A stretch of DNA of 64,000 bases from Bacteroidota bacterium (GTDB lineage: Bacteria > Bacteroidota > Bacteroidia > Bacteroidales > F082): contig JAHIUX010000041.1 in the NCBI GenBank assembly GCA_018816765.1, positions 47,062-111,061 of the forward strand, written 5' to 3'. The notes beneath the pieces were generated by a model that had not been told where the DNA came from, made no database searches, and saw only the letters and a program-made list of their open reading frames with translations. The translations under genes were made by a program, and so were the position numbers. Positions 15,376 to 27,345 of this stretch are shown one piece after another. Within the stretch, counting starts at the first letter, position 1. Every line of letters starts with the position of its first letter.

Positions 15376-15573
15376 ATGGCAAAATTAAGTATTGTTACCT
15401 ACGCTAAAGAAAGCTACCAGGAACTGATGCAAAAGGTCTCATGGCCTACCTGGAGCGAACTGCAAAGTAGTGCTATTGTCGTATCCATTGCTTCCCTCAT
15501 AATCGCTTTGGTGATTTATTTGATGGATAAGTCGTTTCAAACCCTGCTTGAAGCCTTTTACAGGTTATTTTAG
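15376..15573 (+). CDS. secE: Preprotein translocase subunit SecE
   Basis: 65 residues from the ATG at 15376. An amphipathic N-terminus with the conserved KVSWPTWSEL (family: VxWPtxxE) is followed by one transmembrane helix (about 34-50, AIVVSIASLIIALVIYLMD). It is the single-span SecE that clamps SecY. An upstream in-frame extension runs through the tRNA and is not credible. It heads the nusG-rplKAJL-rpoBC run. Confidence 0.95.
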   Translation: MAKLSIVTYAKESYQELMQKVSWPTWSELQSSAIVVSIASLIIALVIYLMDKSFQTLLEAFYRLF

Positions 15574-15636
15574 TGGTTTGATGTTGTTATTGAATTTAAG
15601 TTGTGTTGAATAACTATCTCAATCTTTTTACCAGAA

Positions 15637-16182
15637 ATGAGTGAATCAACCGAAAAGAAGTGGTACGTTGTTCGGGCCATTAGTGGAAAAGAAAAAAAGG
15701 TAAAAGAATACCTTGAATCGGAAATTAACCGGCTTGGACTGCAATCGCTGATTTCGCAAGTACTCATCCCTACTGAGAAAGTGTATCAGATTCGTAAAGG
15801 AAAGAAAATCAGCAAAGAGCGGAATTATTTTCCTGGTTACGTTTTGATTGAAGCTGTACTCACGGGTGAGATCCCGCATATCATTAAGAGTATTCCTAAT
15901 GTAATGGGATTTCTTGGTACGAAAGGAGAGGCTGATCCCTTGAGGCCCTCGGAAGTAAACCGGATATTAGGTAAAGTTGACGAACTTGCCGAAATGGGTG
16001 AGGAAGTAAACGTACCTTTTATCGTAGGCGAAACCGTTACTGTTACTGACGGTCCTTTTAACAGTTTTACCGGTGTGATTGAAGAAATTAACGAAGAGAA
16101 GAAAAAGTTGAAGGTGATGGTTAAGATCTTTGGTCGCAAAACACCGTTGGAATTGAGCTTCATGCAGGTTGAAAAGGAATAG
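15637..16182 (+). CDS. nusG: Transcription termination/antitermination factor NusG
   Basis: 181 residues. The NGN domain carries [21 protein letters not shown] and the [16 protein letters not shown] stretch, with VMGFLGTKG after it. A C-terminal KOW domain follows ([19 protein letters not shown]). It binds RNA polymerase and links it to ribosomes or Rho. The position between secE and rplK is the universal one. Confidence 0.97.
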   Translation: MSESTEKKWYVVRAISGKEKKVKEYLESEINRLGLQSLISQVLIPTEKVYQIRKGKKISKERNYFPGYVLIEAVLTGEIPHIIKSIPNVMGFLGTKGEADPLRPSEVNRILGKVDELAEMGEEVNVPFIVGETVTVTDGPFNSFTGVIEEINEEKKKLKVMVKIFGRKTPLELSFMQVEKE

Positions 16183-16239
16183 GCAGCATTTAACACAAGG
16201 AATCTCCTTAAAAAAACGCTTTAATTATTAAGGATTATC

Positions 16240-16686
16240 ATGGCAAAAGAAGTAAGCGGATTAATTAAACTGCAAATCAAAGGAGGAGCCGCAAACCCCT
16301 CACCACCTGTTGGACCGGCACTCGGTTCGAAGGGTGTAAACATCATGGAGTTTTGCAAACAGTTCAACGCACGTACGCAGGATATGGCCGGAAAAATCGT
16401 TCCGGTTATCATCACGGTGTATAAGGATAAGTCGTTCGAATTTATTGTAAAAGCACCACCGGTAGCTGTACAGATTATGGAACAGGCCAGCCTGAAAAAA
16501 GGATCGGCCGAACCAAACAGAGCCAAAGTCGGATCTCTTTCCTGGGAACAGGTAAGGATCATCGCTGAAAACAAGATGAAAGACTTAAACGCTTTCACCA
16601 TTGAATCAGCAATGAGGATGGTGGCTGGAACAGCCCGGAGTATGGGAGTTAAGGTTACTGGCGATTCACCTTTTGAAAATAACTAG
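16240..16686 (+). CDS. rplK: 50S ribosomal protein uL11
   Basis: 148 residues, with the proline-rich [20 protein letters not shown] and [11 protein letters not shown] in the N-domain and an rRNA-binding C-domain ending [11 protein letters not shown]. It forms the GTPase-associated centre. AAGGA lies shortly before the ATG. It is 53 bases upstream of rplA. Confidence 0.97.
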   Translation: MAKEVSGLIKLQIKGGAANPSPPVGPALGSKGVNIMEFCKQFNARTQDMAGKIVPVIITVYKDKSFEFIVKAPPVAVQIMEQASLKKGSAEPNRAKVGSLSWEQVRIIAENKMKDLNAFTIESAMRMVAGTARSMGVKVTGDSPFENN

Positions 16687-16739
16687 AGGAAAATCCTTTG
16701 GTTAGTTGCATTTTGTAGAACCAATAATAACTGGTAGTA

Positions 16740-17435
16740 ATGGCAAAAACGTCCAAACTAAAGAAAGAGGCCTTGGCCAAGTTCGACAAAAGCAAGATTT
16801 ACTCCTTGAGTGAAGCAGTTGATATCGTGAAGCAAATCACCTACACTAAGTTTGATGCTTCGGTGGATTTGAATGTACGCCTGGGTGTTGACCCCCGCAA
16901 AGCAAACCAAATGGTTCGCGGATCGGTGGCTCTTCCTCATGGAACAGGAAAAACCATCAGGGTGCTGGTACTTTGTACCCCCGACAAAGAGCAGGAAGCT
17001 GTAGATGCAGGTGCTGATTTCGTTGGTCTGGATGAGTACATCCAAAAGATCAAGGATGGTTGGACCGATATTGACGTCGTAATTACGACCCCCAATGTAA
17101 TGCCCAAAGTTGGTGCCCTCGGGCGCATCCTCGGCCCCCGTGGCCTGATGCCCAACCCGAAAACAGGTACCGTTACCATGGATGTTGCAAAGGCAATTCA
17201 GGAAGTAAAGGCTGGTAAAATCGACTTTAAAGTTGATAAATACGGAATTGTGCACGCCGGTGTGGCAAAAGTAAGCTTCAGTGCTGAAAAAATTGTTGAC
17301 AATGCAAGGGAGTTGCTCCTGACCATCAACAAGCTAAAACCAACAGCGGCTAAAGGTACCTACGTGAAGAGCGTATTTATCTCAAGCACAATGAGCCCCG
17401 GTGTTCAAATCGATCCTAAGTCAGTAACAAACTAA
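16740..17435 (+). CDS. rplA: 50S ribosomal protein uL1
   Basis: 231 residues, full-length L1: [24 protein letters not shown], then the signature [18 protein letters not shown], ending with a [13 protein letters not shown] strand. It forms the mobile L1 stalk near the E site. It is spaced 21 bases from rplJ, too short for an Escherichia coli-like L10 leader. Confidence 0.97.
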   Translation: MAKTSKLKKEALAKFDKSKIYSLSEAVDIVKQITYTKFDASVDLNVRLGVDPRKANQMVRGSVALPHGTGKTIRVLVLCTPDKEQEAVDAGADFVGLDEYIQKIKDGWTDIDVVITTPNVMPKVGALGRILGPRGLMPNPKTGTVTMDVAKAIQEVKAGKIDFKVDKYGIVHAGVAKVSFSAEKIVDNARELLLTINKLKPTAAKGTYVKSVFISSTMSPGVQIDPKSVTN

Positions 17436-17456
17436 GCTTGAAAGGAAGTTATTGAA

Positions 17457-17978
17457 ATGAGAAAAGAAGAAAAGCAGTTGCTCATTGATGATATTACTGT
17501 ACAACTCAGTAAAAACGCCAATTTTTACCTGACTGACATATCTAACCTTAATGCTGAAAAAACCAGCAACTTAAGAAGATTGTGTTTCAGTAAGAGTATT
17601 AAGCTGGTGGTTGTTAAGAATTCGCTGTTGCGCAAAGCAATGGAGAAATCTGGCAAAGATATGAGCGAGCTATATGTAACCTTGTCGGGCGCTACCTCGA
17701 TTATGTTTTCAGAATCAGGAAATGCCCCCGCCAAGTTGATCAAAGAATTTCGTAAAACATCAGATCGTCCGATACTGAAAGGTGCGTTTATTGAAGAAGC
17801 AGCCTATATTGGTGACAACCAATTGGACTTCCTCATCAGCATCAAATCGAAGAACGAACTGATTGGTGACCTCATTGCCCTGTTGCAATCACCCATCAAA
17901 AACGTTGTTGGTTCGCTTCAGTCAGGCGGTCATAAGATCTCAGGAATTCTGCAAACACTTTCCGAAAAACCGGAATAA
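17457..17978 (+). CDS. rplJ: 50S ribosomal protein uL10
   Basis: 173 residues. N-terminal rRNA-binding domain (MRKEEKQLLIDDITVQL, NFYLTDISNLNAEK, KSIKLVVVKNSLLRKAME) and a C-terminal helix that should bind uL7/L12 dimers. The gene sits between rplA and rplL as usual. The 21-base spacer before it leaves no room for the autoregulatory leader known from enterobacteria. Confidence 0.96.
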   Translation: MRKEEKQLLIDDITVQLSKNANFYLTDISNLNAEKTSNLRRLCFSKSIKLVVVKNSLLRKAMEKSGKDMSELYVTLSGATSIMFSESGNAPAKLIKEFRKTSDRPILKGAFIEEAAYIGDNQLDFLISIKSKNELIGDLIALLQSPIKNVVGSLQSGGHKISGILQTLSEKPE

Positions 17979-18047
17979 CGTCCGAATGATTATCATTCCA
18001 CTATCATTGAATTAAAACAATTGTAAATCACTTAATACGAAAATAAA

Positions 18048-18428
18048 ATGGCAGATTTGAAAGCTTTGGCAGAACAATTGGTAAACCTCACTGTTAAAGA
18101 GGTCAATGAATTGGCTGGCATTCTGAAAAGCGAGTATGGTATCGAACCCGCTGCAGCAGCAGCAGTTGTAGCAGCAGCACCAGCAGGTGGCGACGCAGCA
18201 GCAGCAGTTGAAGAACAAACATCGTTTGATGTAATTCTCAAAGCAGCAGGCGCTTCTAAACTCGCAGTAGTTAAACTGGTTAAAGAACTGACCAGCTTAG
18301 GACTGAAAGAAGCTAAAGAATTAGTTGATGCCGCTCCGAAACCCATCAAGGAAGGCGTGAGCAAAGACGAAGCTAATGCATTGAAATCACAGCTCGAAGA
18401 AGCAGGTGCAGAAGTTGAGGTTAAATAA
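18048..18428 (+). CDS. rplL: 50S ribosomal protein bL12 (L7/L12)
   Basis: 126 residues: N-terminal dimerisation domain ([20 protein letters not shown]), an alanine-rich hinge (about 38-58) and the C-terminal factor-binding domain ([37 protein letters not shown]). It recruits translation GTPases. A strong hairpin follows before rpoB. Confidence 0.97.
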   Translation: MADLKALAEQLVNLTVKEVNELAGILKSEYGIEPAAAAAVVAAAPAGGDAAAAVEEQTSFDVILKAAGASKLAVVKLVKELTSLGLKEAKELVDAAPKPIKEGVSKDEANALKSQLEEAGAEVEVK

Positions 18429-18465
18429 GAAGGATAAAATTTCTGCAAAACATCAGGCCAAACAA

Positions 18466-18494
18466 CCTCTGTCTCACTAAAAATGAGACAGAGG
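18466..18494 (+). terminator. rplL-rpoB attenuator-like hairpin
   Basis: CCTCTGTCTCA (18466-18476) and TGAGACAGAGG (18484-18494) form a perfect 11-bp stem with a seven-base loop. Only three T follow, so partial termination or RNase processing is more likely than full termination. It lies where other bacteria attenuate between ribosomal and RNA polymerase genes. Confidence 0.65.
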
Positions 18495-18580
18495 TTTGCG
18501 CCTATTTTGCTGTTTGTGTGGATTGTTTCTTTTTTATTCATTAATTGCCTGGTTTGAACAGGCTTTAAAACATTAAACCC

Positions 18581-21500
18581 TTGGCTGAAAAATCATTTCA
18601 AAGAATCAGTTTCGCATCCACTGGAAACCAGTTTGACTATCCGGATTTTCTCGACATTCAATTAAAATCATTTCAGGATTTTTTCCAATTGGAAACAAAC
18701 CCTGAAAACCGTGAACACGAAGGCCTTTACCGGGTTTTCGCCGAGAATTTTCCTATTACGGATGCAAGGAACAATTTTGTTCTCGAATTTATCGATTACT
18801 TCATTGATCCACCCCGCTATTCTATCGAAGAATGCATTGAGCGTGGATTAACCTACAGCGTTCCGCTGAAGGCCAAATTAAAACTATATTGTACTGACCC
18901 TGAACACGAAGACTTTGAAACAATCGTTCAGGATGTGTACCTCGGAATGATTCCTTATATGACCCCGAAAGGTACCTTTGTAATCAATGGTGCCGAACGT
19001 GTTGTTGTTTCACAGCTGCACAGGTCGCCAGGGGTTTTCTTTGGTCAGCACAAACATGCCAATGGTACCCAGCTGTACTCGGCACGCATTATTCCGTTCA
19101 AAGGCTCCTGGATGGAGTTCTCGACAGACATCAACAATGTGATGTATGCCTATATCGACCGGAAAAAGAAATTACCTGTCACCACCCTCCTCAGGGCTAT
19201 CGGATTTGAAACAGACAAGGATATCCTTGAAATTTTCAACCTGGCCGAAGAGGTCAAGGTGAGCAAAGCAGGACTCAAGCGCGTAATTGGCCGCAAACTT
19301 GCCGCCAGGGTCGTGCGCTCTTGGATCGAAGACTTTGTTGATGAAGATACCGGTGAGGTCGTCTCCATCGAACGTAACGAAGTGATCATCGAACGCGAAA
19401 CAGAACTCACCAACGAACATATCGACATGATCGTTGATGCCGGCATCAAAACCATTCTGATCCATCGCGACGAAGCAAACACTTCGGACTACTCGATCAT
19501 CTTCAATACATTGCAGAAAGATACGGCCAACTCCGAAAAAGAAGCCGTTGAGTTTATATACCGGCAGTTGAGAAACGCCGAACCACCCGATGAAGAAACA
19601 GCCCGCGGTATTATCGACAAGCTGTTTTTCTCCGACAAACGCTATGACCTCGGTGAAGTGGGCCGCTACAGGATCAACAAGAAACTGAACCTCGGCACCC
19701 CTGCAAACATCAAGGTACTGACCAAGGAAGATATCATCGAGATTATCAAATACCTCATCGAACTTGCAAACAACAAAACCGACGTTGATGATATCGACCA
19801 CCTGAGCAACAGGAGGGTACGTACCGTTGGCGAACAGTTGTATGCACAGTTTGGTGTTGGCCTCGCCCGTATGGCCCGTACGATTCGTGAACGCATGAAT
19901 GTGCGCGACAACGAGGTGTTCACCCCAACCGACCTGATCAATGCAAAAACATTGTCGTCGGTGATTAATTCGTTCTTCGGCACCAACCAGCTTTCGCAGT
20001 TCATGGATCAGACAAATCCGCTGTCGGAAGTGACCCACAAACGCAGGGTTTCAGCCCTCGGACCCGGAGGTTTGTCGCGCGAAAGGGCCGGATTTGAGGT
20101 GCGTGACGTTCACTACACCCACTACGGTCGCTTGTGTACAATCGAAACACCCGAAGGTCCGAATATCGGTCTTATCTCTTCGCTCTGTGTTTATGCTAAA
20201 ATCAATAAACTTGGTTTCATTGAAACTCCTTACAGGGTTGTAAATGAAGGCGATGTTGATTTCATAAACTCACCGGTATACCTGAGTGCAGAAGAGGAAG
20301 AAGATAAAATTATTGCACAGGCAAGCACACCAACAGGCGAAGGCGGAAAATTCGTCAGCGAGCAGGTGAAGGTACGTTATCTGGCTGACTACCCGATCAT
20401 CGAGAGGGAAAAAGTCGACTTGATCGACGTTGCCCCTAATCAGATTGCTTCTATCGCTGCTTCGTTGATTCCATTCCTCGAACATGACGACGCCAACCGT
20501 GCGCTGATGGGATCGAACATGATGCGGCAGGCTGTGCCACTCATCAATCCTGAAATGCCTATCGTTGGTACCGGAATCGAAGCCCCCGTGGCCAAAGACT
20601 CACGCGTACTGATTCATGCTGAAGGTGACGGCGAAGTGCTTTTTGTGGATTCCACCAAAATCACTATCCGCTACAACAGGCATGAAGAAGAAAAGCTTGT
20701 CAGTTTCGACGATGATGTAAAAACCTATCACCTGACAAAATTTGCCAGGACAAACCAGAATACCAGCGTCAACATCAAGCCCATCGTAAGAAGGGGACAG
20801 AAAGTGACCAAAGGCGAAGTGCTTTCTGAAGGTTATGCCACCCAGGCAGGCGAGCTTGCCCTCGGGCGTAACCTCATGGTGGCCTTCATGCCCTGGAAAG
20901 GTTACAACTTTGAGGACGCTATCGTAATTTCAGAACGCATTGTTAAGGAGGATATTTTTACCTCTGTGCACGTTGAAGAATTTACACTGGAAGTTCGCGA
21001 CACCAAACGTGGTATCGAAGAACTCACGAACGATATTCCAAACGTCAGTGCAGAAGCCACCAAGGACCTCGATGAAAACGGATTGATCCGTATCGGTGCC
21101 GAAGTGAACGAAGGCGACATCCTCATTGGAAAAATCACTCCGAAAGGTGAAAGCGATCCAACCCCCGAAGAAAAGTTGCTGCGTGCCATCTTCGGCGACA
21201 AAGCCGGCGATGTGAAGAATGCCTCTTTGAAGGCACCACCATCAATGAAAGGTATTGTGATCGACAAAAAACTCTTCAGCAGGGTTATAAAGGACAGAAA
21301 ATCAAAGGCCAAGGACAAGGATTTGGTTACAGAACTGGAAGAACAATACAATCGCCAGTATGCTGAACTCAAAGCAAAACTTGTTGATAAGCTGACTGTT
21401 TTACTGAACAACAAAACTTCACAGGGTCTTACAAATAACTTCAAGGAAGTTGTGGTACCCAAGAAATCGAAGTTTACCCAGAAAATGCTGATGGGCCTCG

Positions 21501-22387
21501 ATTATGCTACGATCAACCCGAACAAATGGACATCCGACAAGGATACCAACGACCTGATCAAGCATATGATCAACAACTTCAACATCAAATACAAGGAGCT
21601 TTTTGGCATTTATAACCGCAAGAAATTTGTTGCCACGGTAGGCGACGAACTTCCAAATGGTATCGTGCAGATGGCCAAGGTGTATGTTGCCAAGAAACGC
21701 AAGCTCACTGTTGGTGATAAAATGGCCGGTCGTCACGGGAATAAGGGTATTGTTGCCCGTATTGTCCGTGAAGAAGATATGCCATTCCTCGAAGACGGTA
21801 CACCTGTCGACATCGTATTGAACCCGCTGGGTGTACCTTCACGTATGAACCTCGGGCAGATTTATGAAACCGTGCTGGGATGGGCAGGTGCCAAGCTGGG
21901 CCTCAAATTTGCCACCCCTATTTTCGACGGAGCTTCCATCGACCAGATCAATGGATACCTCAAACAGGCAGGGCTTCCCGAAAACGGCAGCGTTTACCTG
22001 TATGATGGCGGAACTGGTGTTCGTTTCGATCAGCCGGCTACAGTAGGGTATATTTATATGCTCAAACTGCACCATATGGTCGATGACAAGATGCACGCCA
22101 GGTCTATCGGACCATACTCCCTGATTACCCAGCAGCCATTAGGTGGTAAAGCACAATTCGGGGGTCAGCGCTTTGGTGAAATGGAAGTGTGGGCACTCGA
22201 AGCCTTCGGTGCCAGCAACATTCTCCAGGAAATCCTTACCGTTAAGTCGGACGATGTCGTCGGTAGAGCAAAAGCCTATGAATCAATCGTTAAAGGTGAC
22301 AATATGCCCATACCGGGTATTCCTGAATCATTCAATGTACTTGTCCACGAATTGCGCGGACTTGGTCTTGAAGTCGCATTTGACTGA
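18581..22387 (+). CDS. rpoB: DNA-directed RNA polymerase subunit beta
   Basis: 1268 residues, collinear with bacterial beta. The start must be the TTG at 18581: an in-frame stop lies at 18566-18568 and the next ATG is over 100 codons inside. The rifampicin-pocket segment reads [20 protein letters not shown] followed by [14 protein letters not shown], with wild-type Gln, Asp, His, Arg and Ser at the usual resistance positions, so target-based rifampicin resistance is not predicted. The C-terminal [12 protein letters not shown] and [12 protein letters not shown] motifs are intact. It follows rplL by 152 bases including a hairpin and precedes rpoC by 67 bases, again with a hairpin. Confidence 0.97.
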   Translation: MAEKSFQRISFASTGNQFDYPDFLDIQLKSFQDFFQLETNPENREHEGLYRVFAENFPITDARNNFVLEFIDYFIDPPRYSIEECIERGLTYSVPLKAKLKLYCTDPEHEDFETIVQDVYLGMIPYMTPKGTFVINGAERVVVSQLHRSPGVFFGQHKHANGTQLYSARIIPFKGSWMEFSTDINNVMYAYIDRKKKLPVTTLLRAIGFETDKDILEIFNLAEEVKVSKAGLKRVIGRKLAARVVRSWIEDFVDEDTGEVVSIERNEVIIERETELTNEHIDMIVDAGIKTILIHRDEANTSDYSIIFNTLQKDTANSEKEAVEFIYRQLRNAEPPDEETARGIIDKLFFSDKRYDLGEVGRYRINKKLNLGTPANIKVLTKEDIIEIIKYLIELANNKTDVDDIDHLSNRRVRTVGEQLYAQFGVGLARMARTIRERMNVRDNEVFTPTDLINAKTLSSVINSFFGTNQLSQFMDQTNPLSEVTHKRRVSALGPGGLSRERAGFEVRDVHYTHYGRLCTIETPEGPNIGLISSLCVYAKINKLGFIETPYRVVNEGDVDFINSPVYLSAEEEEDKIIAQASTPTGEGGKFVSEQVKVRYLADYPIIEREKVDLIDVAPNQIASIAASLIPFLEHDDANRALMGSNMMRQAVPLINPEMPIVGTGIEAPVAKDSRVLIHAEGDGEVLFVDSTKITIRYNRHEEEKLVSFDDDVKTYHLTKFARTNQNTSVNIKPIVRRGQKVTKGEVLSEGYATQAGELALGRNLMVAFMPWKGYNFEDAIVISERIVKEDIFTSVHVEEFTLEVRDTKRGIEELTNDIPNVSAEATKDLDENGLIRIGAEVNEGDILIGKITPKGESDPTPEEKLLRAIFGDKAGDVKNASLKAPPSMKGIVIDKKLFSRVIKDRKSKAKDKDLVTELEEQYNRQYAELKAKLVDKLTVLLNNKTSQGLTNNFKEVVVPKKSKFTQKMLMGLDYATINPNKWTSDKDTNDLIKHMINNFNIKYKELFGIYNRKKFVATVGDELPNGIVQMAKVYVAKKRKLTVGDKMAGRHGNKGIVARIVREEDMPFLEDGTPVDIVLNPLGVPSRMNLGQIYETVLGWAGAKLGLKFATPIFDGASIDQINGYLKQAGLPENGSVYLYDGGTGVRFDQPATVGYIYMLKLHHMVDDKMHARSIGPYSLITQQPLGGKAQFGGQRFGEMEVWALEAFGASNILQEILTVKSDDVVGRAKAYESIVKGDNMPIPGIPESFNVLVHELRGLGLEVAFD

Positions 22388-22399
22388 TAATAAATTTCA

Positions 22400-22426
22400 G
22401 CATCCCGCATTGGGCGGGATGCTTTT
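22400..22426 (+). terminator. Terminator-like hairpin between rpoB and rpoC
   Basis: GCATCCCGC (22400-22408) and GCGGGATGC (22414-22422) form a perfect 9-bp G/C-rich stem with a five-base loop, followed by TTTT then C. It looks like an intrinsic terminator placed inside an essential operon, which implies readthrough control or differential beta/beta' message levels. Confidence 0.7.
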
Positions 22427-22454
22427 CACTTGAAATAAAACAGAGCTCGAATAT

Positions 22455-25400
22455 ATGGCCTACAGAAGTGATAGTACAATAAGCAGCGTATTCTCGAAGA
22501 TAACCTTAAGCCTGGCATCGCCCGAGTCGATTCTCGAGCGTTCAAGCGGCGAGGTGATCAAACCGGAAACGATCAACTACAGGACCTACAAACCCGAAAT
22601 GGGTGGTTTGTTCTGCGAGCGGATCTTCGGACCGGTTAAAGACTGGGAATGCCACTGTGGTAAATACAAAAGAATCCGTTATAAAGGAATTATCTGCGAC
22701 CGTTGCGGCGTCGAAGTGACTGAGAAAAAGGTCAGAAGAGAACGCATGGGTCACATTCAACTTGTTGTTCCAGTGGCTCATATCTGGTACTTCAGGTCTT
22801 TACCGAACAAAATTGGCGCCCTGCTTGGTTTACCTACCAAGAAACTGGATGCCATCATCTATTATGAGCGGTATGTGGTCATCAATCCAGGGGTGAAAAA
22901 AGCCGATGGAATAAACTACCTCGATTTCCTTACCGAAGAGGAATACCTCGATATCGTTGAAGCATTGCCAGCTGAAAACCAGCATCTTCCTGATAATGAT
23001 CCGAACAAGTTCATCGCCAAGATGGGTGCCGAGGCTATTCATGACCTGCTGGCACGTCTCGATCTCGATACTGAATCGTTCGACCTGCGCCACAAAGCAA
23101 ACACTGAAACCTCACAACAAAGGAAACAGGAAGCCCTCAAAAGACTTCAGGTTTATGAAGCTTTCCGTGATGCCAGGACAAGGGCCGAAAATCGTCCGGA
23201 ATGGATGATCGTGAAGATTGTGCCGGTAATCCCGCCTGAACTCAGGCCGCTGGTGCCTCTCGATGGCGGCAGGTTTGCCACCTCCGACCTTAATGACCTG
23301 TACCGCAGGGTAATCATCAGAAACAACAGGCTCAAACGCCTGATTGAAATCAAGGCACCAGATGTGATTATGCGTAACGAAAAACGCATGCTCCAGGAGG
23401 CTGTTGATTCATTGTTTGATAACTCGCGCAAATCGAGTGCTGTTAAGACTGAATCGAACCGCCCACTCAAATCACTGAGCGACAGCTTGAAAGGTAAACA
23501 GGGACGTTTCCGCCAGAACCTTCTGGGTAAACGCGTTGACTATTCAGGCCGTTCGGTAATTGTGGTTGGTCCTGAGCTGAACCTGAACGAATGCGGTATT
23601 CCAAAAGATATGGCTTCGGAATTATTCAAGCCATTTATCATCCGTAAAATGCTCGAAAGAGGCATTGTGAAAACAGTGAAGTCGGCCAAGAAAATCGTTG
23701 ACCGCAAAGATCCTGTTGTTTACGATATCCTCGAAAACATCCTGAAAGGCCATCCGATTCTGCTCAACAGGGCCCCTACCCTGCACAGGCTCGGTATTCA
23801 GGCTTTCCAGCCAAAATTGGTCGAAGGCAAGGCCATTCACTTACATCCGCTTGTGTGTACCGCGTTCAACGCTGACTTTGATGGTGACCAGATGGCCGTG
23901 CACGTTCCACTCGGAAATGCTGCTATTCTGGAAGCCCAGATTCTGATGCTCGCTTCACACAACATCCTTAACCCTGCCAACGGCGCACCGATCACCGTTC
24001 CGTCACAGGACATGGTTTTGGGTCTCTATTATATTACCAAGGCCAGGAAAAGTACACCTAATCACCCTGTTAAAGGCGAAGGAAAACGCTTTTATTCAGC
24101 TGAGGAAGTGCTGATCGCCTATAATGAAAAACGCGTCGACCTGCATGCCATCATCAATGTGAAGGCCAATGTGCGCGAAAACGGCGAACTTTTTGAAAAA
24201 ACCATCGAGACAACCGTGGGCAGGGTGCTATTCAACCAGGTTGTTCCTTATCGCTATGGCTATATCAATCAGTTGCTTACCAAGAAATCATTGCGCGACA
24301 TTATTGGTGATATCGTGAAAATGCTTGGCACAGCCGTTGCCGCCAAATTCCTCGACGACATCAAAAACCTCGGATTTGAAATGGCTTACAAGGGAGGATT
24401 GTCGTTTAACCTTGGAAACGTGAAAGTTCCTGAGGTGAAGGACGACCTGATCAACAGCGCCAACGACGAAGTGGCTGAAGTTATCGCCAACTACAACCTT
24501 GGTTTTATTACCAACAACGAACGTTACAACCAGATTATCGACATCTGGACACATACCAACTCACACCTGACCAACACCCTGATGCAACAGTTATCGCAGG
24601 ATGACCAGGGCTTTAATCCGGTGTTTATGATGCTCGATTCCGGCGCCAGGGGTTCGAAAGAACAAATCCGCCAGCTCTCCGGAATGAGGGGTCTGATGGC
24701 AAAACCGCAGAAATCAGGTGCCACAGGTGGTGAAATTATCGAAAACCCAATCCTTTCTAACTTTAAGGAGGGCCTTTCGGTACTCGAGTACTTCATCTCA
24801 ACACACGGTGCCCGTAAAGGTTTGGCCGATACCGCCCTTAAAACAGCTGATGCCGGTTACCTGACTCGTCGTTTGGTCGACGTTGCACAGGATGTTGTCA
24901 TCACTGAAAAAGACTGCGGTACCTTGCGTGGTTTGACCATCAGTGCGCTGAAAAAGAGTGAGGAAGTTGTTGAAACACTCTTCGACAGAATTCTGGGAAG
25001 GGTTGCCCTTCACGACATCTATCATCCGCAGACAGGCGAACTGATCATCGTAGGTAGTGAAGAAATCAATGAAGATATAGCCCATATTATCGAGGCCTCT
25101 CCTATCGACCAGGTCGAAATCAGGTCGGTATTGACCTGCGAGTCGAAAAAAGGAGTATGCGCCAAATGTTATGGCCGTAACCTTGCTTCAGGCAAGCTGG
25201 TGCAAAAAGGAGAAGCTGTAGGTGTAATTGCAGCCCAGTCAATTGGTGAGCCTGGTACACAGCTTACTCTCCGTACCTTCCACGTGGGTGGTACTGCTTC
25301 GAACATCGCCATTTTGTCGAAGGTTGAAGCAAAATATGACGGTATCCTCGAAATTGAAGAATTGCGTTCGGTGGAAGGCGAAAAAGATGGCAAACCCATC

Positions 25401-26753
25401 AATATCGTCCTTGGACGTTCTGCCGAAATGAAAATCATCGACAAGAAAACGGGTATTGTGCTCACCTCCGGTAACATTCCGTATGGTGCCAACCTGTATT
25501 TCAAAATTGGTGACGAAGTGAAAAAAGGCGACTTCATCAGCGATTGGGATCCATATAACGCAGTTATCCTCTCGGAACATGAGGGGAAAATTGCATTCGA
25601 AAACATCGTTGAGAACCAGACCTACCGCATCGAGTCAGATGAGCAGACCGGATATCACGAAAAGGTGATCATCGAGAGCCGGCAGAAGACAAAGAATCCA
25701 TCCATCAAAATCCTTGATAAGGACAATGTGATGATCAAGATGTACGACATCCCTGTGGGAGCGCATATCATGGTTGAGAATGGCGATTTTGTAAAGGCAG
25801 GCGGTATGCTTGTTAAAATTCCGAGAGCCATTGGCAAATCGGGCGACATCACCGGTGGTCTTCCACGTGTTACTGAGCTCTTCGAAGCACGTAATCCTTC
25901 GGAACCTGCAGTGGTTTCTGAAATTGATGGCGTTGTATCGTTTGGCAAAAAGCTTAAACGTGGTAACCGCGAAATCATTGTAACCTCAAAGACAGGTGAA
26001 GAGAAGAGCTACCTCATCCCGACATCGAAACAGATCCTTGCACAGGAAAACGACTTCGTTAAAGCAGGAACACCACTTTCGGAAGGTGCCATGACCCCGT
26101 CAGACATTCTGGCAATCAAGGGCCCTATGAAGGTTCAGGAGTATATCGTGAACGAAGTACAAGAAGTTTACCGTCTGCAAGGGGTAAAAATCAACGACAA
26201 GCATTTTGAGGTGATCGTTCGCCAAATGATGCGAAAGGTTGAAGTAGAAGATCCGGGCGATACCCGATTCCTCGAAGGCGAACTGGTGAACAAGATTGAT
26301 TTCCAGGAAGAAAACGACGAAATCTATGGCAAGAAAATTGTCATGGAGCCCGGCGACTCAGAAACCCTGAAACATGGTCAGATCATCAGTGCCAGAAAGC
26401 TGAGGGACGAAAATTCGATGCTGAAGCGCAAGGACAAAAACCTTGTCGAAGCCAGGGACGCCAAACCAGCAACTGCTTTTCAGGTGTTGCAAGGGATCAC
26501 AAGGGCTTCATTGCAGACCAACAGTTTCATCTCGGCTGCTTCTTTCCAGGAAACTACCAAGGTGCTCACACTTGCTGCCATCAACGCCAAATCAGACGAA
26601 CTGAACGGCCTGAAGGAAAATGTAATTGTCGGACACAAGATTCCAGCTGGTACCGGATTGCGCGAATACGAAGACCTGATCGTAGGTTCACGTGAAGAGT
26701 ACGACGCCGTGATGGAAGCTGCTGCCCACACCTCAAAAACTGATAGAAAATAA
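22455..26753 (+). CDS. rpoC: DNA-directed RNA polymerase subunit beta'
   Basis: 1432 residues. N-terminal zinc ribbon ([20 protein letters not shown]), the catalytic [15 protein letters not shown], the bridge-helix/trigger-loop region ([43 protein letters not shown]) and the second zinc site ([18 protein letters not shown]) are all present. It assembles with beta, alpha and omega. The ATG follows the rpoB stop by 67 bases. A 12-bp hairpin and the DUF3467 gene follow. Confidence 0.97.
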   Translation: MAYRSDSTISSVFSKITLSLASPESILERSSGEVIKPETINYRTYKPEMGGLFCERIFGPVKDWECHCGKYKRIRYKGIICDRCGVEVTEKKVRRERMGHIQLVVPVAHIWYFRSLPNKIGALLGLPTKKLDAIIYYERYVVINPGVKKADGINYLDFLTEEEYLDIVEALPAENQHLPDNDPNKFIAKMGAEAIHDLLARLDLDTESFDLRHKANTETSQQRKQEALKRLQVYEAFRDARTRAENRPEWMIVKIVPVIPPELRPLVPLDGGRFATSDLNDLYRRVIIRNNRLKRLIEIKAPDVIMRNEKRMLQEAVDSLFDNSRKSSAVKTESNRPLKSLSDSLKGKQGRFRQNLLGKRVDYSGRSVIVVGPELNLNECGIPKDMASELFKPFIIRKMLERGIVKTVKSAKKIVDRKDPVVYDILENILKGHPILLNRAPTLHRLGIQAFQPKLVEGKAIHLHPLVCTAFNADFDGDQMAVHVPLGNAAILEAQILMLASHNILNPANGAPITVPSQDMVLGLYYITKARKSTPNHPVKGEGKRFYSAEEVLIAYNEKRVDLHAIINVKANVRENGELFEKTIETTVGRVLFNQVVPYRYGYINQLLTKKSLRDIIGDIVKMLGTAVAAKFLDDIKNLGFEMAYKGGLSFNLGNVKVPEVKDDLINSANDEVAEVIANYNLGFITNNERYNQIIDIWTHTNSHLTNTLMQQLSQDDQGFNPVFMMLDSGARGSKEQIRQLSGMRGLMAKPQKSGATGGEIIENPILSNFKEGLSVLEYFISTHGARKGLADTALKTADAGYLTRRLVDVAQDVVITEKDCGTLRGLTISALKKSEEVVETLFDRILGRVALHDIYHPQTGELIIVGSEEINEDIAHIIEASPIDQVEIRSVLTCESKKGVCAKCYGRNLASGKLVQKGEAVGVIAAQSIGEPGTQLTLRTFHVGGTASNIAILSKVEAKYDGILEIEELRSVEGEKDGKPINIVLGRSAEMKIIDKKTGIVLTSGNIPYGANLYFKIGDEVKKGDFISDWDPYNAVILSEHEGKIAFENIVENQTYRIESDEQTGYHEKVIIESRQKTKNPSIKILDKDNVMIKMYDIPVGAHIMVENGDFVKAGGMLVKIPRAIGKSGDITGGLPRVTELFEARNPSEPAVVSEIDGVVSFGKKLKRGNREIIVTSKTGEEKSYLIPTSKQILAQENDFVKAGTPLSEGAMTPSDILAIKGPMKVQEYIVNEVQEVYRLQGVKINDKHFEVIVRQMMRKVEVEDPGDTRFLEGELVNKIDFQEENDEIYGKKIVMEPGDSETLKHGQIISARKLRDENSMLKRKDKNLVEARDAKPATAFQVLQGITRASLQTNSFISAASFQETTKVLTLAAINAKSDELNGLKENVIVGHKIPAGTGLREYEDLIVGSREEYDAVMEAAAHTSKTDRK

Positions 26754-26760
26754 TTCAATA

Positions 26761-26789
26761 CCCTGACGCCTGTTCATCAGGTGTCAGGG
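26761..26789 (+). terminator. 12-bp hairpin after rpoC
   Basis: CCCTGACGCCTG (26761-26772) pairs with CAGGTGTCAGGG (26778-26789), one G-T pair, five-base loop. No T run follows, so a processing or stabilising hairpin is as likely as a terminator. Confidence 0.5.
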
Positions 26790-26805
26790 GAATAACTTTA
26801 ATACT

Positions 26806-27117
26806 ATGTCAGAAAATAAAAACCAAATCAACATCGAACTCAGTGATGAAGTTGCCGAAGGAACCTATTCGAACCTGGCCATCATCACACATTCACATTC
26901 CGAATTTATTGTTGATTTTGTGAAACTTATGCCTGGAGTGCAAAAAGCCAAGGTGAAATCACGCATTATCCTTACGCCTGAACATGCCAAAAGGCTGTAT
27001 AAGGCCCTGGCCGATAACATTAAAAAGTTTGAGGCCGTGCATGGTTCCATCAAGGAAACTGCAGGTGGCGATGGCATGCCGCCGTTTACACTTGGCGGTC
27101 CAACTGCGCAAGCCTAA
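26806..27117 (+). CDS. DUF3467 family protein
   Basis: 103 residues: INIELSDEVAEGTYSNLAII, HSHSEFIVDFVKLMPGVQKA, KVKSRIILTPEHAKRLYKAL. This small protein family is often found next to rpoC in Bacteroidota and elsewhere; its role is not established. It is the last gene of the operon, ending 26 bases before a clear terminator. The low-complexity C-terminus (GGDGMPPFTLGG) is probably disordered. Confidence 0.88.
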   Translation: MSENKNQINIELSDEVAEGTYSNLAIITHSHSEFIVDFVKLMPGVQKAKVKSRIILTPEHAKRLYKALADNIKKFEAVHGSIKETAGGDGMPPFTLGGPTAQA

Positions 27118-27143
27118 GCGAAACGTTCTGACAGACAACATTG

Positions 27144-27168
27144 AAGCCACCTTATGGTGGCTTTTTTT
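27144..27168 (+). terminator. Terminator of the rpoBC operon
   Basis: AAGCCACC (27144-27151), loop TTAT, GGTGGCTT (27156-27163), running into seven T (27162-27168). Confidence 0.92.
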
Positions 27169-27241
27169 ATCCATACCCGGCTTATGCCCGATATACTCAC
27201 AGAGGTAAATGATTTATAGCTTCAGTGTCTGGGCATCAAAT

Positions 27242-27271
27242 AAAAAAGGCTGCCTTTTCAGGAAGCCTTTT
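27242..27271 (-). terminator. Terminator of the tricorn protease gene
   Basis: On the minus strand AAAAGGCT pairs with AGCCTTTT across about 12 bases, and six T follow (plus-strand A run 27242-27247). Confidence 0.75.
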
Positions 27272-27345
27272 AGGTTATATGCATCAATACCCATTGCTGA
27301 ATTAACAATGAACTTAGTCCTTGCAGCGCATATGGGTATCAGCCA

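Noticed and set aside
17436..17456. L10 leader autoregulatory structure before rplJ
   Set aside because: The spacer is only 21 bases, too short for the known leader fold.
19172..20038. 288-residue open frame on the minus strand inside rpoB
   Set aside because: Antisense shadow of a strongly conserved gene with biased codon use.
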